Origin: Vibrio salinus | GTDB lineage: Bacteria; Pseudomonadota; Gammaproteobacteria; Enterobacterales; Vibrionaceae | Direction: 5' to 3' | Assembly: GCF_021272385.1 (NCBI RefSeq) | Contig: NZ_JAJSDZ010000005.1 | Span: forward strand, 1,054,001 to 1,118,000 | DNA: 64,000 nt | Shown: in pieces, positions 17,631 to 29,085 of the stretch | How the letters are laid out: each line of letters opens with the position of its first letter | Position numbering within the stretch: the first letter of the stretch is position 1 | Translations under genes and position numbers: made by a program | The notes under the pieces: generated by a model | What the model was told of the DNA's origin: nothing | What the model saw: the letters and a program-made list of their open reading frames with translations, nothing else | Databases searched by the model: none

Positions 17631-20228
17631 CTACGCCGGCTGTTTAAAAATCACACTTTCAGCTTTATCCGTATACTGTTTCATTTTATCAAAATTCAGA
17701 TAACGATAAGTATCGGAAGCTGTCGCATCAATCTGACGGGCATAATCAAGGTACTCATCCACCGTCGGTATCCGCCCTAATATAGCACCAACTGCAGACA
17801 ATTCCGCCGAAGCAAGGAAAACATTCGCTCCGGTTCCCAACCGGTTAGGGAAGTTACGTGTCGAAGTCGACATAACTGTCGATTCATCAGCAACTCTGGC
17901 CTGATTTCCCATACACAGAGAACATCCCGGAGTTTCAATTCGTACCCCTACCCGGCCAAAGATTCCGTAATATCCTTCTTCAATCAGTTCATCTTTGTCC
18001 ATTTTTGTTGGAGGAGCCACCCAGAGACGAGTTGTTAACTGACCTTTAAACTGGTCGAGAAGCTTACCTGCCGCCCGGAAATGACCAATATTGGTCATAC
18101 AGGAACCGATAAAGACCTCATCAATGGAAGTGTTCTGAACATCGGATAATAAACGGGCATCATCTGGATCATTCGGAGCACACAAAATAGGCTCTTTCAC
18201 TTCAGACAAGTCAATTTCGATGACATGAGCATATTCAGCATCTTTGTCTGCTTCCATCAAATCCGGCTCATTTAACCACTGCTCCATCGCAGTAATCCGG
18301 CGTTCAATCGTACGGCGATCGCCATAACCTTCTGAAATCATCCATTTCAACATGACAATATTTGAGTTTAAATACTCAGAAATGGAATCTTCTGACAGTT
18401 TCACTGTACAGCCGGCCGCACTTCGTTCAGCAGAGGCATCAGACAGTTCAAATGCCTGTTCAACGGTTAAATGCTCCAACCCTTCAATTTCCAGAATTCG
18501 TCCGGAGAATTCATTCACTTTACCGGCTTTCTCGACGGTTAATAAACCTTGCTTAATCGCATAATAAGGAATGGCATGAACCAAATCCCGCAGAGTAATA
18601 CCTGGTTGCATTTTACCTTTGAACCGGACTAACACCGATTCAGGCATATCAAGGGGCATAACTCCGGTTGCCGCTGCAAATGCAACCAGCCCGGAACCTG
18701 CAGGAAAAGAAACACCAATAGGGAAACGGGTATGAGAATCACCACCGGTACCGACAGTATCCGGCAACAGCATGCGATTTAACCATGAGTGGATAATCCC
18801 ATCTCCGGGTCTCAGAGCAACACCACCCCGGTTCATAATGAAATCCGGCAATGTGTGATGGGTCTGAACATCAACAGGTTTTGGATAAGCGGCAGTATGA
18901 CAGAAAGATTGCATCACCAAATCAGCAGAGAAGCCCAGACAGGCTAAATCTTTTAGTTCATCTCGGGTCATTGGGCCAGTGGTATCCTGAGATCCGACCG
19001 TGGTCATTTTCGGCTCACAATACGTTCCTGGGCGAATCCCCTCCACGCCACAAGCTTTCCCAACCATTTTTTGAGCCAGAGTAAATCCTCTATCGCTCTC
19101 AGCAACCGGTGCGGGACGAAGGAACACGTCCGACGCCTCTAATCCCAGAGACTGACGGGCTCTGTCTGTCAAACCACGACCAATAATAAGAGGGATACGG
19201 CCTCCGGCACGAACTTCATCCAGAATGACGTCTGTTTTCAGTTTAAACTGAGCCAAAACTTCACCAGAATCATGATGACACACTTTGCCTTCATACGGAT
19301 AAATATCAATGACATCTCCCATCGTCATTTTGGAAACGTCCAGCTCTACCGGTAATGCTCCGGCATCTTCCATCGTATTAAAGAAAATAGGTGCAATCTT
19401 ACCGCCTAAGACATAACCTCCGGCCTTCTTATTCGGTACATGAGGAATATCCTGTCCCATGAACCACAATACGGAATTAGTCGCAGATTTACGTGAAGAG
19501 CCGGTACCAACAACATCACCGACATAGGCAAGCGGATAACCTTTTTTCTCCAGTTCCTGAATTTGAGTAACGGGACCAATTGTTCCGGGTTGATCAGGGG
19601 TAATCCCCTCTCTTTCATTCTTTAACATCGCCAAGGCATGAACCGGAATATCAGGACGTGACCATGCGTCAGGAGCCGGCGATAAATCATCCGTATTTGT
19701 TTCACCCGTTACTTTAAAAACGGTTACCGTTATTTTTTCTTCTAATGCTGGTCTGGATAAGAACCATTCGGCATCAGCCCAGGACTGAATAATCTCCTTC
19801 GCAAACAGATTGCCGGCTTTGGCTTTTTCTTCTACATCATAAAAAGCATCGAACATCAAAAGCGTGTGAGATAAGGATTCAACAGCAGCCGGAGCCAGAG
19901 CGTCATCATCAAGACAGGCAATCAGCGGCTCAATATTATAACCACCCTGCATCGTTCCCAATAGTTTGACGGCTTTAACTGCATCAACCAGTGGTGAACT
20001 TACTTCTCCTTTTGTGACCGCAGCCAAAAAACCGGCTTTAACATAGGCCGCTTCATCAACGCCCGGCGGTATACGATTTTCCAGTAAATCTAAAATGAAT
20101 GGTTCTTCGCCTGCTGGGGGATTTTTTAGCAGTTCAATCAGACCGGAGACTTGTTCTGCATTCAGAGGTTTTGGAACAACCCCTTCTGCGGCACGCTCTT
20201 CGACGTGTTTACGGTAGGCTTCAAGCAC
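17631..20228 (-). CDS. acnB: Aconitate hydratase B
   Basis: [4Fe-4S] enzyme of the TCA cycle interconverting citrate and isocitrate; apo-AcnB can bind mRNA in E. coli. The 865-residue protein has the AcnB domain order, with HEAT-like domain 5 at the N terminus (about 1-160), a swivel domain ([18 protein letters not shown]), then the catalytic domains. Cluster cysteines are in GSCMTN and CSLCMGNQ. It ends within a few residues of the usual length. The region upstream (20229-20494) has no gene and should contain its promoter. Confidence 0.97.
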   Translation of the reverse strand: MLEAYRKHVEERAAEGVVPKPLNAEQVSGLIELLKNPPAGEEPFILDLLENRIPPGVDEAAYVKAGFLAAVTKGEVSSPLVDAVKAVKLLGTMQGGYNIEPLIACLDDDALAPAAVESLSHTLLMFDAFYDVEEKAKAGNLFAKEIIQSWADAEWFLSRPALEEKITVTVFKVTGETNTDDLSPAPDAWSRPDIPVHALAMLKNEREGITPDQPGTIGPVTQIQELEKKGYPLAYVGDVVGTGSSRKSATNSVLWFMGQDIPHVPNKKAGGYVLGGKIAPIFFNTMEDAGALPVELDVSKMTMGDVIDIYPYEGKVCHHDSGEVLAQFKLKTDVILDEVRAGGRIPLIIGRGLTDRARQSLGLEASDVFLRPAPVAESDRGFTLAQKMVGKACGVEGIRPGTYCEPKMTTVGSQDTTGPMTRDELKDLACLGFSADLVMQSFCHTAAYPKPVDVQTHHTLPDFIMNRGGVALRPGDGIIHSWLNRMLLPDTVGTGGDSHTRFPIGVSFPAGSGLVAFAAATGVMPLDMPESVLVRFKGKMQPGITLRDLVHAIPYYAIKQGLLTVEKAGKVNEFSGRILEIEGLEHLTVEQAFELSDASAERSAAGCTVKLSEDSISEYLNSNIVMLKWMISEGYGDRRTIERRITAMEQWLNEPDLMEADKDAEYAHVIEIDLSEVKEPILCAPNDPDDARLLSDVQNTSIDEVFIGSCMTNIGHFRAAGKLLDQFKGQLTTRLWVAPPTKMDKDELIEEGYYGIFGRVGVRIETPGCSLCMGNQARVADESTVMSTSTRNFPNRLGTGANVFLASAELSAVGAILGRIPTVDEYLDYARQIDATASDTYRYLNFDKMKQYTDKAESVIFKQPA

Positions 20229-20494
20229 GACTTATTCCTCTCATTGCGGTTCAACCTTATTGTTTTAAATATAGGTGAACATCCTTGGAAACTTGATGCA
20301 TCAACACGAAAAAAGACACAATGTCATCTTCCTGTTGATGATCAAACATTGATCAAAGGATAGCAAACTTACATTAAAATGAAAATCTGCCCTCTTTGAT
20401 GCATGCGTCAACTTCCGATAAAAACGCCCCAAAAGAAAAAGAAATAATTCAGATAATTACGGAGTAGCCCGGAACAAGTACCCTACCAATTCCC

Positions 20495-22825
20495 TTACCA
20501 GGTAAACAAGCGTTTAATCCAATGAAAAGACTTGCCCTGGGCTTTGCATTTTTGTTCCCATTTACCATCCGGATCCCAAACAGGTAAAACCAAATCCTGA
20601 CTAGAGCAATCCAGAGTCAGACCTCCGGACCGTTCTTTATCAAATCCCACCATTTTGATTCCTTTTGGCCAGGGCAATGATAACTTTTCCGGCCTCCGGC
20701 GGGATAAATAATCCGCATATACCCGTAATGCTCCCGATGCACCTGTCAGACCGGTTGATCTATCGTCATCCCGGCCAACCCACGTCGTTGTTACCTCTCT
20801 TCCATCCACACCAACAAACCAGCTGTCTCTGGTATCATTACTGGTTCCGGTTTTACCGGCAAGAGCGGCCCAACCAAACCGCCGGTTGAGATAACGGCCG
20901 GTACCTTCCATTACTCCTCGTTTCATAGCATAAGTCGTGAGCCAGGCGGCCTGTTGTGAAACTGCCTGAAAGCTTTTGGGCACAGACTGATACAACACAT
21001 TACCATCCAGATCAATCACTGAACGGAGTGCTGAAAGTTTTGCCTGCCGACCAGAATTAGTAATCGTCTGAAACATCTGAGCAACCTGAATCGGTGTCAG
21101 AGAGAAAGCACCTAAAAACATCGATGGCACAGGTCGCAATTCCTGACGATTAATACCAAGATCAATCAATGTCTGACTAACCTGTCTGATCCCCAGAGAC
21201 ATACCCAGTTTAACTGTCGGAACATTGATAGATTTTGCCAGCCCCATATACAACGGGATGTCACCGCGGAACTGACGGTCAAAATTTTGTGGCTCCCAAA
21301 TCTCACCTTTATTGGATTTTAGCGCAATAGGTTTATCACTGAGAGTGGTTGCCAGGTTATAGGTATCAGGATGAGACAAAGCCGTTAAATAAACCGAAGG
21401 TTTGGCAAGAGAACCAATCTGTCTGCTGGCATTCAGAACCCGGTTAAAACCATCAAACCGGGCATTTCTGCCACCAACCATGGCCCGAATTTCCCCCGTA
21501 TTCCGGTCAACAGCAATGGAAGCGGCCTGCAATTTAGAGTTACCAATCTTAGGTAATGTTTTTGCAACGGCATTTTCCAGCTCACTCTGTGAAACCGGAT
21601 CTAAAGTAGAAAACACTTTTAATCCGACATCAGATTTAAATTTATCCCCGACTTTTTCTTTTAATTCATTCGCCAGTTGTTGGAAATAAGCAGGTTGCCG
21701 TCGGGCGATATGAGGATGCTTCTGAACATCCATAGGTCGTTCAACCGCCTGCGCATATTGTCTTGCCGTCAGAATATCCTGCTGAAGCATAATTTTTAAA
21801 ACCAGATCACGTCGGATTTTGGCTCTTTCAGGATAACGGGTCGGATTGTAATACGATGGACCTTTTACCATGCCAACTAACAGTGCTAACTGATCAATCC
21901 GAAGCTCCTGAAGGGGCTGCCCAAAGTAGAGACGGGAGGCCAGTCCGAAACCATGAACTGCTTCGGCACCATTTTGTCCGAGATATACCTCGTTCAGATA
22001 CGCTTCTAATATCCGGTCTTTACTGTATTTGTGATCAATAATCAAAGCCATGTAAGCTTCCTGAAGCTTACGCCAGATAGTTCGTTTATTACTCAGGAAA
22101 ATATTTTTCGCCAATTGCTGAGTGAGTGTACTTCCACCCTGAACAGTCCGGCCTGCTTTAATATTAACAACCATAGCACGGGCAATGGCCAGTAAAGAGA
22201 CGCCATCATGATGATAAAAATTCCGGTCTTCCGTTGCCAGAAGAGCATCAATCATAGCTTCCGGGAATTGCTCCCGGCGTAAAAATAAGCGGGTCTCTGA
22301 GGTATTTTTCTCGAGCATACCCAACATTTTCGGGTCCAAACGCAAAAAACCCAGATCCGCATTTTTCTCCAAAGAGCGAATTCTGGTTAATTCATCCCCT
22401 TTAAAATAAAGCATGACATGACGAGAAGGCTCAGGTCCGTCTGAAAACTCAAACGGACGCCTTATCAACTCAATTTTGGTTGAAGATGCAGAATACTCAC
22501 CTTCAAATTTCGGATGAGAAACTTTACGATAATTCAGAACATCCAGTTCGTGTCTTATTTCGTCAACAGACAAGTTATCTCCGGGAGATAACATTAATAT
22601 TCTGGCATATACAACTGTCGGAAGTTCAAACAGCTGACCATCAAAACGCTGCTTTACTTCATGATTTAAATAAAAACCATAAGCAATAATTAACGTCAAA
22701 CAGGTGACACCAACTTTCCACCCAATTTGCCATAATTTTTTCCATACACTGACTGAAGGCTTCGTTGTTTTTTTGGGTGAGGTTCGCTTTCTCGGTGATT
22801 TTTTCGGTACTTTATTATTTGTCAT
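20495..22825 (-). CDS. mrcB: Bifunctional penicillin-binding protein 1B
   Basis: Class A PBP with glycosyltransferase and transpeptidase activity at the inner membrane. The 776-residue protein has a very basic cytoplasmic tail (KKSPRKRTSPKKTTK) and one membrane segment (about 33-50). It is followed by a UB2H-like domain (about 70-160, the LpoB contact in E. coli) and the GT51 domain with EDRNFYHHDGVS (catalytic Glu about 193) and GGSTLTQQLAKN. The transpeptidase has SLAK (in IGSLAKPSVYL) and KTGT (GKTGTSND). It overlaps the upstream hrpB by 4 nt, so the two are probably translationally coupled, as in E. coli order. Confidence 0.96.
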   Translation of the reverse strand: MTNNKVPKKSPRKRTSPKKTTKPSVSVWKKLWQIGWKVGVTCLTLIIAYGFYLNHEVKQRFDGQLFELPTVVYARILMLSPGDNLSVDEIRHELDVLNYRKVSHPKFEGEYSASSTKIELIRRPFEFSDGPEPSRHVMLYFKGDELTRIRSLEKNADLGFLRLDPKMLGMLEKNTSETRLFLRREQFPEAMIDALLATEDRNFYHHDGVSLLAIARAMVVNIKAGRTVQGGSTLTQQLAKNIFLSNKRTIWRKLQEAYMALIIDHKYSKDRILEAYLNEVYLGQNGAEAVHGFGLASRLYFGQPLQELRIDQLALLVGMVKGPSYYNPTRYPERAKIRRDLVLKIMLQQDILTARQYAQAVERPMDVQKHPHIARRQPAYFQQLANELKEKVGDKFKSDVGLKVFSTLDPVSQSELENAVAKTLPKIGNSKLQAASIAVDRNTGEIRAMVGGRNARFDGFNRVLNASRQIGSLAKPSVYLTALSHPDTYNLATTLSDKPIALKSNKGEIWEPQNFDRQFRGDIPLYMGLAKSINVPTVKLGMSLGIRQVSQTLIDLGINRQELRPVPSMFLGAFSLTPIQVAQMFQTITNSGRQAKLSALRSVIDLDGNVLYQSVPKSFQAVSQQAAWLTTYAMKRGVMEGTGRYLNRRFGWAALAGKTGTSNDTRDSWFVGVDGREVTTTWVGRDDDRSTGLTGASGALRVYADYLSRRRPEKLSLPWPKGIKMVGFDKERSGGLTLDCSSQDLVLPVWDPDGKWEQKCKAQGKSFHWIKRLFTW

Positions 22826-25281
22826 GAATTTAACTGTCGTTTCGTTTTTGTTGTCGCTATATGATTTTCCGGATCATCCGGCCATGGATGCTTCGGATAG
22901 CGGCCTTTCATTTCTTTCTGAACTTCTTTATAAGATCCCTGCCAGAAAGCCTGAAGATCCTGGGTAATCTGAATTGGTCTTTGCGCAGGAGAAAGTAACT
23001 CAAAGACCAATGCTTTCGTTCCCATCGCAATCAAAGGTGAATGCGCCATCCCAAACACTTCCTGAATTCTGACCGATAACACAGGCTCATGATTTTTCAG
23101 ATATTGTATCGGTTTTCGACTCCCTGTAGGTAACTCATATAACGTTGGCAATTCTTTATCAAGAATCTGACACAACTCCCATCCGACATAACTCTTCAAA
23201 GCTTCTGCCAAAGAAAGCGTCTTCAGTTTCTTTAATGAAGTAATACCTGCCATAAACGGGACCAGCCACTCATCTAAACGCTCCATAAGAGAGGTATCAT
23301 CCATTGCTGGCCAGCTAAAATCCGGCAACCAAAGACTGGCACAAAGAACTCTTTCGATAAACATCCTGTCATTGTTGCTCCAGTTTAAAATACTTAATCC
23401 CGTCCGACGGACATAATTGAGCAAAGCTTCTGTCATTTTTTGTTTATCAGGTGTCGGTAGTGGTTTTCTGTCCAGAATTAACTGTCCCAAACAAACCCGC
23501 TGTTCAGCAACCAACTTTCCCTGCCGGTCATCCCAGTCAACCCACTCCACGTTATCAACCAGAAACGACAAATGTTCCATCAGATACTTAATATTCAAAT
23601 TCACCGCTAAATCAACCCGGCTATCCATTGAATGATGCCGGGTCAAAAGAGGAACCACAATATACCGGGAAAAAATATCCTCAGCGTTAATCTCCGCCCC
23701 ATGTCCATTTGATAAAACGTACTGTGTTGGCTTATCTCTGACAAAACCAACACGATCCGGATACGCAATGGCTAAAAGACTGGCAACTTTATCTTCATCA
23801 ACCTGATCTAATAAAAAAGACCGCCCGGTTAAACGGGAAAAGTGCCGGGCCCTTTTATTTAATAATGATCTTTTTGTGTGATATCCGGATTTCCATGAAT
23901 GCAGACTGGATAGCAAATTACACTCATTTCGTACCGGCTCTTCAACCAGACTTACCGCCGCACAGGCACTGCTGACCCAGTCATCGTCAAAATCCTGAGC
24001 ATAGGTAAACATGGCAGCAAGACGAGGCTCTGTCCCTAATGAATATGCCCGCCGGCCACGGCCGGTTATCTGAAACCGCTCATCGACCAACCCTAAAGTC
24101 ATCAAAAGTTCATAAGCCTGAATTATCGAGCGATGAGGAGGGATATCCAGCCATTGTAACTCTTCCGGATTCCGAACACCCCACTGCGCAAGCTCAAAAG
24201 CCAGACTGGTTAAATCACTGCGTTTTATTTCCGGCTCAGGAACAGCCTGTAACTGATCATATTGGGATTCACTGTACAGACGAATACAGACTCCCGGTTC
24301 AAGGCGACCGGCACGGCCAGCTCTCTGCACAGCCGATGACCGGGAAATTCGCTGTTGCTCCAGTCGGGTAATCCCTGTTTTCACATCGAATACCGGAATT
24401 TTTTCTAAACCGGCATCAATCACAATCCGGACACCCTCAATAGTAAGCGACGTTTCCGCAATATTGGTCGTTAATACAATTTTCCTTCGTCCGGGCTCAG
24501 ATGGCACCAACGCCTGTTGTTGTATACGAAAGTCAAGCTGCCCGTGCAAAAGGAACACATCGGTATTCTCATCCAGATCCACCATCAATCCGGCAACGCG
24601 CTTGATCACTGAGATACCGGGTAAAAAAACCAAAATGGAGCCAGTCTCCTCCTTAACCGATTTCAGAATCTGCCGGACAACCACCGACTCAAATCGCTCA
24701 TTGATTCTGGCCGGTGCATAATGGCATTCAACAGGAAATGAGCGACCTTCTGATTCCACATACATAGCCTGTGGCAATAACTCGGTCAGGCTGGTTTCAT
24801 CAAGAGTGGCTGACATCACAACCAGTTGCAGGTCATCTCTCAATGATCCCTGAACTTCAAGCGCAAACGCCAGACTGGTATCGGCATGCAATGATCGTTC
24901 GTGGAATTCATCAAATAGAATCATACTAATCCCGTCAAGTTCGGGATCCGACTGAATCATTCTGGTCAGAATCCCTTCGGTGACAATCTCTAACCGGGTA
25001 TCATCGCTGACACAGGTTTCTCCCCGGATCCGGTAGCCAACGGATTGTCCGACCTTCTCGCCCAGTTGTCCGGCAATATAATGCGCAATATTCCGGACAG
25101 CTAACCGCCTCGGTTCCAGTAACAGAATCCGACCACTGACACTCTCCTCTTTTAATAGAGTCAACGGGAAATACGTCGATTTACCCGCCCCCGGAGCGGC
25201 TTTTAAAATAATCTGAGTACAGCCGTCAGAAATGTGTTGAAGTAACTGAGGAATAACAGAAACGATAGGTAATTGTGACAA
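22822..25281 (-). CDS. hrpB: ATP-dependent helicase HrpB
   Basis: DEAH-type helicase of the HrpA/HrpB family, role in bacteria poorly defined. The 819-residue protein has Walker A GAGKSTYFPL (about 29), the DEFHERSLHAD motif II, SATLDETSL motif III, and helicase C motifs including TNIAETSLTIEGVRIVIDAG and QRAGRAGRLEPG. A C-terminal HrpB-specific domain follows, with PAQRPIQITQDLQAFWQGSY close to the end. It lies first in a two-gene unit with mrcB and is divergent from sfsA. Confidence 0.95.
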   Translation of the reverse strand: MSQLPIVSVIPQLLQHISDGCTQIILKAAPGAGKSTYFPLTLLKEESVSGRILLLEPRRLAVRNIAHYIAGQLGEKVGQSVGYRIRGETCVSDDTRLEIVTEGILTRMIQSDPELDGISMILFDEFHERSLHADTSLAFALEVQGSLRDDLQLVVMSATLDETSLTELLPQAMYVESEGRSFPVECHYAPARINERFESVVVRQILKSVKEETGSILVFLPGISVIKRVAGLMVDLDENTDVFLLHGQLDFRIQQQALVPSEPGRRKIVLTTNIAETSLTIEGVRIVIDAGLEKIPVFDVKTGITRLEQQRISRSSAVQRAGRAGRLEPGVCIRLYSESQYDQLQAVPEPEIKRSDLTSLAFELAQWGVRNPEELQWLDIPPHRSIIQAYELLMTLGLVDERFQITGRGRRAYSLGTEPRLAAMFTYAQDFDDDWVSSACAAVSLVEEPVRNECNLLSSLHSWKSGYHTKRSLLNKRARHFSRLTGRSFLLDQVDEDKVASLLAIAYPDRVGFVRDKPTQYVLSNGHGAEINAEDIFSRYIVVPLLTRHHSMDSRVDLAVNLNIKYLMEHLSFLVDNVEWVDWDDRQGKLVAEQRVCLGQLILDRKPLPTPDKQKMTEALLNYVRRTGLSILNWSNNDRMFIERVLCASLWLPDFSWPAMDDTSLMERLDEWLVPFMAGITSLKKLKTLSLAEALKSYVGWELCQILDKELPTLYELPTGSRKPIQYLKNHEPVLSVRIQEVFGMAHSPLIAMGTKALVFELLSPAQRPIQITQDLQAFWQGSYKEVQKEMKGRYPKHPWPDDPENHIATTKTKRQLNS

Positions 25282-25335
25282 AAGAACAACCCTGTGCTTA
25301 AATATTCTGATTAGTTTACCTAAAAAACAATTCGT

Positions 25336-26082
25336 ATGCAGTTTGATCCCCCATTAGAATCCGCAAAATTAATAAAGAGATACAAACGCTTTCTTGCCGA
25401 TATTCTGTTACCGACAAAGGAACACCGAACCATTCATTGTGCCAATACAGGAGCAATGAATGGTTGTGCCATACCGGACTCAACAATCTGGTTCTCAACA
25501 TCTGATAATCCCAACCGCAAATACCCGAATAGCTGGGAGCTGGTTGAAACACCGGCAGGACATCTTATTTGTATCAATACGATAAGAGCTAACCAGCTCG
25601 CTATAGAGGCCATCAAAGAGGGTGTAATCAGTGAACTACAAGGGTATGACAACATAAAAACTGAAGTCCGTTATGGACAAGAGAACAGTCGGATTGATAT
25701 CTTACTGGACTCTTGTATGAAGCCTCCATGCTACGTAGAAGTCAAAAGTGTGACATTGCTTGATGAATCTGCCAGCGAAAAAATTCAAAAAGGAAATACA
25801 CTTAAGGGACAAGGGTATTTCCCGGATGCGGTAACAACCCGAGGGCAAAAACATCTTCGGGAGTTAATACAAGAAGTAAGAAATGGAAGCAGAGCAGTAC
25901 TTTTGTTCACTGTATTACATTCAGGGATTGAAAAAGTATCTCCCGCACTCCATATAGACGCGAAGTATTCACAATTATTAAAAGAAGCCCAACAATCCGG
26001 CGTAGAGATTTTATGCTACAAAGCAGAAATAACTCCGAATGGGATGACCTTGAAATATCCCATAAACTGGATTGGTGAGTAA
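25336..26082 (+). CDS. sfsA: Sugar fermentation stimulation protein SfsA
   Basis: 248-residue member of the SfsA family. It has an OB-like N-terminal part ([28 protein letters not shown] type sequence) and a PD-(D/E)XK nuclease-like C-terminal half, with DILLDS and [10 protein letters not shown] supplying the Asp and Glu-x-Lys. Named from an E. coli maltose phenotype; the biochemical role is not established. It precedes dksA on the same strand, the conserved sfsA-dksA-gluQ order. Confidence 0.92.
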   Translation: MQFDPPLESAKLIKRYKRFLADILLPTKEHRTIHCANTGAMNGCAIPDSTIWFSTSDNPNRKYPNSWELVETPAGHLICINTIRANQLAIEAIKEGVISELQGYDNIKTEVRYGQENSRIDILLDSCMKPPCYVEVKSVTLLDESASEKIQKGNTLKGQGYFPDAVTTRGQKHLRELIQEVRNGSRAVLLFTVLHSGIEKVSPALHIDAKYSQLLKEAQQSGVEILCYKAEITPNGMTLKYPINWIGE

Positions 26083-26217
26083 CAAAAAATTGATACTGGC
26101 AACATATTAGTATCATTTTTGTTAATGAGTGTTTGCCACACTCTCTTCTTTTTGCTATAGATAGCCGCCTTAAACCGCTGCTCTAGCAGTTGACTAGGTG
26201 TTAGTAGGAGATGCTGT

Positions 26218-26670
26218 ATGTCAGAATCAGAATCCAAAAAGAAAGCGCTAGGCATCCTAGCCATCGCAGGTGTTGAGCCTTATCAGGAAAAACCGGGTGA
26301 AGAATATATGTCTCCGGAACAACTGGCTCATTTTACAAAAATTTTAGAAGCTTGGCGTGACCAACTTAGGGAAGAAGTAAGTCGTACAGTACATCATATG
26401 CAAGATGAAGCAGCAAACTTTCCTGATCCGGTAGACCGGGCATCTCAGGAAGAAGAGTTTAGTCTGGAGCTGCGAAATCGGGACAGAGAACGTCGTCTGA
26501 TTAAAAAAATAGAAAAAACTCTGAACAAAATTAAAGAAGATGAGTTTGGATTTTGTGAATCTTGTGGGGTTGAAATTGGTATTCGCCGGTTAGAAGCCCG
26601 ACCAACCGCAGATTTGTGTATTGACTGTAAAACACTTGCAGAAATTAAAGAAAAACAGATGCAGGGTTAA
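26218..26670 (+). CDS. dksA: RNA polymerase-binding transcription factor DksA
   Basis: Binds the RNA polymerase secondary channel and, with ppGpp, controls rRNA and amino-acid promoters. The 150-residue protein has the coiled coil (about 35-110) with the conserved acidic tip ([15 protein letters not shown]) and the four-cysteine zinc finger CESC...CIDC (about 116-140). The start [18 protein letters not shown] follows a good GTAGGAG RBS. A strong terminator follows before gluQ. Confidence 0.97.
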   Translation: MSESESKKKALGILAIAGVEPYQEKPGEEYMSPEQLAHFTKILEAWRDQLREEVSRTVHHMQDEAANFPDPVDRASQEEEFSLELRNRDRERRLIKKIEKTLNKIKEDEFGFCESCGVEIGIRRLEARPTADLCIDCKTLAEIKEKQMQG

Positions 26671-26684
26671 TCCAGGTCAAATTA

Positions 26685-26712
26685 AAAAAGGGAGCACTAG
26701 CTCCCTTTTTGT
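26685..26712 (+). terminator. Terminator between dksA and gluQ
   Basis: Stem AAAGGGAG/CTCCCTTT, 6-nt loop, T5. It overlaps the longest possible gluQ frame, which argues for the later gluQ start. Confidence 0.9.
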
Positions 26713-26735
26713 ACAGATATCAGAGAACTACAGAC

Positions 26736-27626
26736 ATGCACTACGTCGGTCGATTCGCACCATCTCCATCCGGCCCCCTTCATTTTGGCTCACTTATTGC
26801 TGCTTTAGGCAGTTACTTTCAGGCAAAGTCCTGTCACGGTATCTGGTTAGTTCGTATTGAAGATATCGATCCTCCCCGGGAAATTCCTGGCGCGGCATCC
26901 TTAATTCTGAAAACACTCGAAGCTTACGGACTTCACTGGGACAAAAGTGTTGTGTATCAAAGCCAGCGCACCGAAGCTTATCAGACCCAGATTGATCACT
27001 GGTTAAAGGAAGGGACCGCTTACTATTGCGAATGCACACGTAAAGCGATTAAAAATGCCGGAGGTTATTATCCGGGAACCTGCCGTAATAAAAAACTGGA
27101 AAATAATGGTCAGAGAGCGGTTCGTCTTAAAATGTCTGAGCCTGTGATTTCGTTTACCGACAGAAAACACGGCCAGCTGACCATACCGACTAAATTGGCA
27201 AATGAAGATTTCATTATAAAAAGAAGAGATGGGCTGTTTGCCTACAATCTTGCCGTTGTCCTTGATGATATTGACCAGGGCATCACTGAAATTGTCCGTG
27301 GCGCCGATTTAATTGAACCCACAGGCCGACAAATTTCACTTTATAAAATTTTAGGCCAATCTCCGGTCAGCTACGTTCATCTGCCTCTGGCCCTTGATAA
27401 TCACGGGAATAAATTATCTAAGCAAAATCATGCTCCTGCCATTGATATCACTCATCCTAAACCCGCATTACTCGACGCCATGATCTTTCTGGGATTTGAA
27501 ATAATGGAAGACATAAAAACAGCCCCGGTAGACGAAATCATTGCCTGGGGAGTAAAAAATTGGCAACTTTCTCAATTACCGGGTACATTGAAAGTCACGC
27601 CAAGATTCTCAAATGCCTTTGTGTAG
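26736..27626 (+). CDS. gluQ: Glutamyl-Q tRNA(Asp) synthetase
   Basis: Truncated GluRS paralogue that attaches glutamate to queuosine at position 34 of tRNA-Asp. The 296-residue protein starts MHYVGRFAPSPSGPLHFGSL (HIGH-type motif LHFG), has Cys ligands for zinc (YYCECTRK and YYPGTCR), and KLSKQ in place of KMSKS. It lacks the anticodon-binding domain, as the family does. The frame opens at a TTG at 26709 inside the dksA terminator, so the ATG at 26736 is preferred. The dksA-gluQ-pcnB-folK order is standard. Confidence 0.94.
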   Translation: MHYVGRFAPSPSGPLHFGSLIAALGSYFQAKSCHGIWLVRIEDIDPPREIPGAASLILKTLEAYGLHWDKSVVYQSQRTEAYQTQIDHWLKEGTAYYCECTRKAIKNAGGYYPGTCRNKKLENNGQRAVRLKMSEPVISFTDRKHGQLTIPTKLANEDFIIKRRDGLFAYNLAVVLDDIDQGITEIVRGADLIEPTGRQISLYKILGQSPVSYVHLPLALDNHGNKLSKQNHAPAIDITHPKPALLDAMIFLGFEIMEDIKTAPVDEIIAWGVKNWQLSQLPGTLKVTPRFSNAFV

Positions 27627-27708
27627 GCTATTATTAGCCGCAATTGGTCCACACACATGACTATACTGTCCATTAAAAACGAGATAGCTATAAATCTATT
27701 CTTGTCTG

Positions 27709-29079
27709 ATGCCCATGAATAAAGATGAACAGATGACGCTTTCACAACGCGTATATCCAGAGTTATCACTCAATGTGATCACTCGCCAGGAACATAATAT
27801 TTCACGAAAACAAATTAGTGAAAATGCACTTAAAGTCCTCTACCGCCTCCATGGTGCTGGCTATGATGCATTTTTAGTTGGTGGCGGAGTCCGGGATTTA
27901 CTGCTGAATGAAATCCCCAAAGATTTTGATGTTGCAACAAGTGCTACGCCTGAAGAAGTTCGGAAATTATTCCGAAATTGCCGGTTAATTGGCAGACGTT
28001 TCAGACTCGCTCATGTCATGTTTGGACGTGAGATTATCGAAGTCGCAACATTTCGTGGTCACCATCAGGAACAAAATACTCCCACGGCCTCACACGCAGA
28101 ATCCGGTATTATTCTTCGCGATAATGTATACGGCAGCATAGATGAAGATGCAGAACGAAGAGATTTCACTATCAATGCCATGTACTACAACATTTCCAAC
28201 TACAGTATTCATGACTATGCGAATGGCATAGAGGATCTGGAAGATCGGCTGATTCGTTTAATCGGTGATCCAGAGACTCGATATCGTGAAGATCCGGTCA
28301 GAATGTTGAGAGCGATACGCTTCGCAGTCAAACTTGACTTTGATATCGAAGAAGATACAGCAGAACCAATTGAACGGCTCGCGCCACTGCTAAGAGATAT
28401 TCCGGCAGCTCGCCTGTATGAAGAATCCCTGAAAATGCTTCAGACTGGACATGCTCTGGAAACGTATCATCTGATGAGACAATATGGATTATTTCAGCAA
28501 CTTTTCCCAGTGATTGCGGATCACTTTACTCCTGACTATTCATCTAAAGCGGAAAAAATGTTAGATATGGCATTTGATTCAACCGATTTACGAATAGAAG
28601 AAGGAAAACGGGTTAATCCGGCGTTCATGTTTGCAGCAATTTTCTGGTATCCAATGCTATCCCTTGCAGAAACGCTAATGGAAGAGAAAAATCTTAGCTA
28701 TTACGACAGTGTTATGGAAGCCGGCAATATTTTAATCGACAGAGTGGTCAAAACCATTGCCATTCCACGACGTCATACCGCCACAATCCGGGAAATCTGG
28801 CAGCTACAGCTAAGATTCCCGAGACGAAACGGTAAACGGGCATTCAGACTGCTTGATATCAATAAATTCAGGGCTGGCTATGACTTTTTAGAAATGAGAG
28901 GTCTGATTGAAGGCGGTGACGTTGAAGAACTGGCAAACTGGTGGACAACATTTATATCAGCCGGAAGAAATATGCGACAGGCAATGGTCAATGATTTAGG
29001 AAACAGTGCACCACAGGGGAAAAAACGTCGCTACCGGAAGAAAAAAACAGCCTCAGGAAAGCCACAAACTCAAGAGTAA
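27709..29079 (+). CDS. pcnB: Poly(A) polymerase I
   Basis: Adds poly(A) tails to RNA 3' ends, promoting decay; loss lowers ColE1 plasmid copy number in E. coli. The 456-residue protein has the nucleotidyltransferase superfamily core LVGGGVRDLLL and DFDVATSATPEEVRKLFRNCRL, the RRDFTINAMYYN motif, and an Arg/Lys-rich C-terminal tail (KKRRYRKKKT). The start is uncertain. ATGs at 27709, 27715 and 27733 are all in frame and none has a clear Shine-Dalgarno; the E. coli gene uses a weak AUU start, so inefficient initiation may be a conserved feature. Confidence 0.93.
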   Translation: MPMNKDEQMTLSQRVYPELSLNVITRQEHNISRKQISENALKVLYRLHGAGYDAFLVGGGVRDLLLNEIPKDFDVATSATPEEVRKLFRNCRLIGRRFRLAHVMFGREIIEVATFRGHHQEQNTPTASHAESGIILRDNVYGSIDEDAERRDFTINAMYYNISNYSIHDYANGIEDLEDRLIRLIGDPETRYREDPVRMLRAIRFAVKLDFDIEEDTAEPIERLAPLLRDIPAARLYEESLKMLQTGHALETYHLMRQYGLFQQLFPVIADHFTPDYSSKAEKMLDMAFDSTDLRIEEGKRVNPAFMFAAIFWYPMLSLAETLMEEKNLSYYDSVMEAGNILIDRVVKTIAIPRRHTATIREIWQLQLRFPRRNGKRAFRLLDINKFRAGYDFLEMRGLIEGGDVEELANWWTTFISAGRNMRQAMVNDLGNSAPQGKKRRYRKKKTASGKPQTQE

Positions 29080-29085
29080 AATACC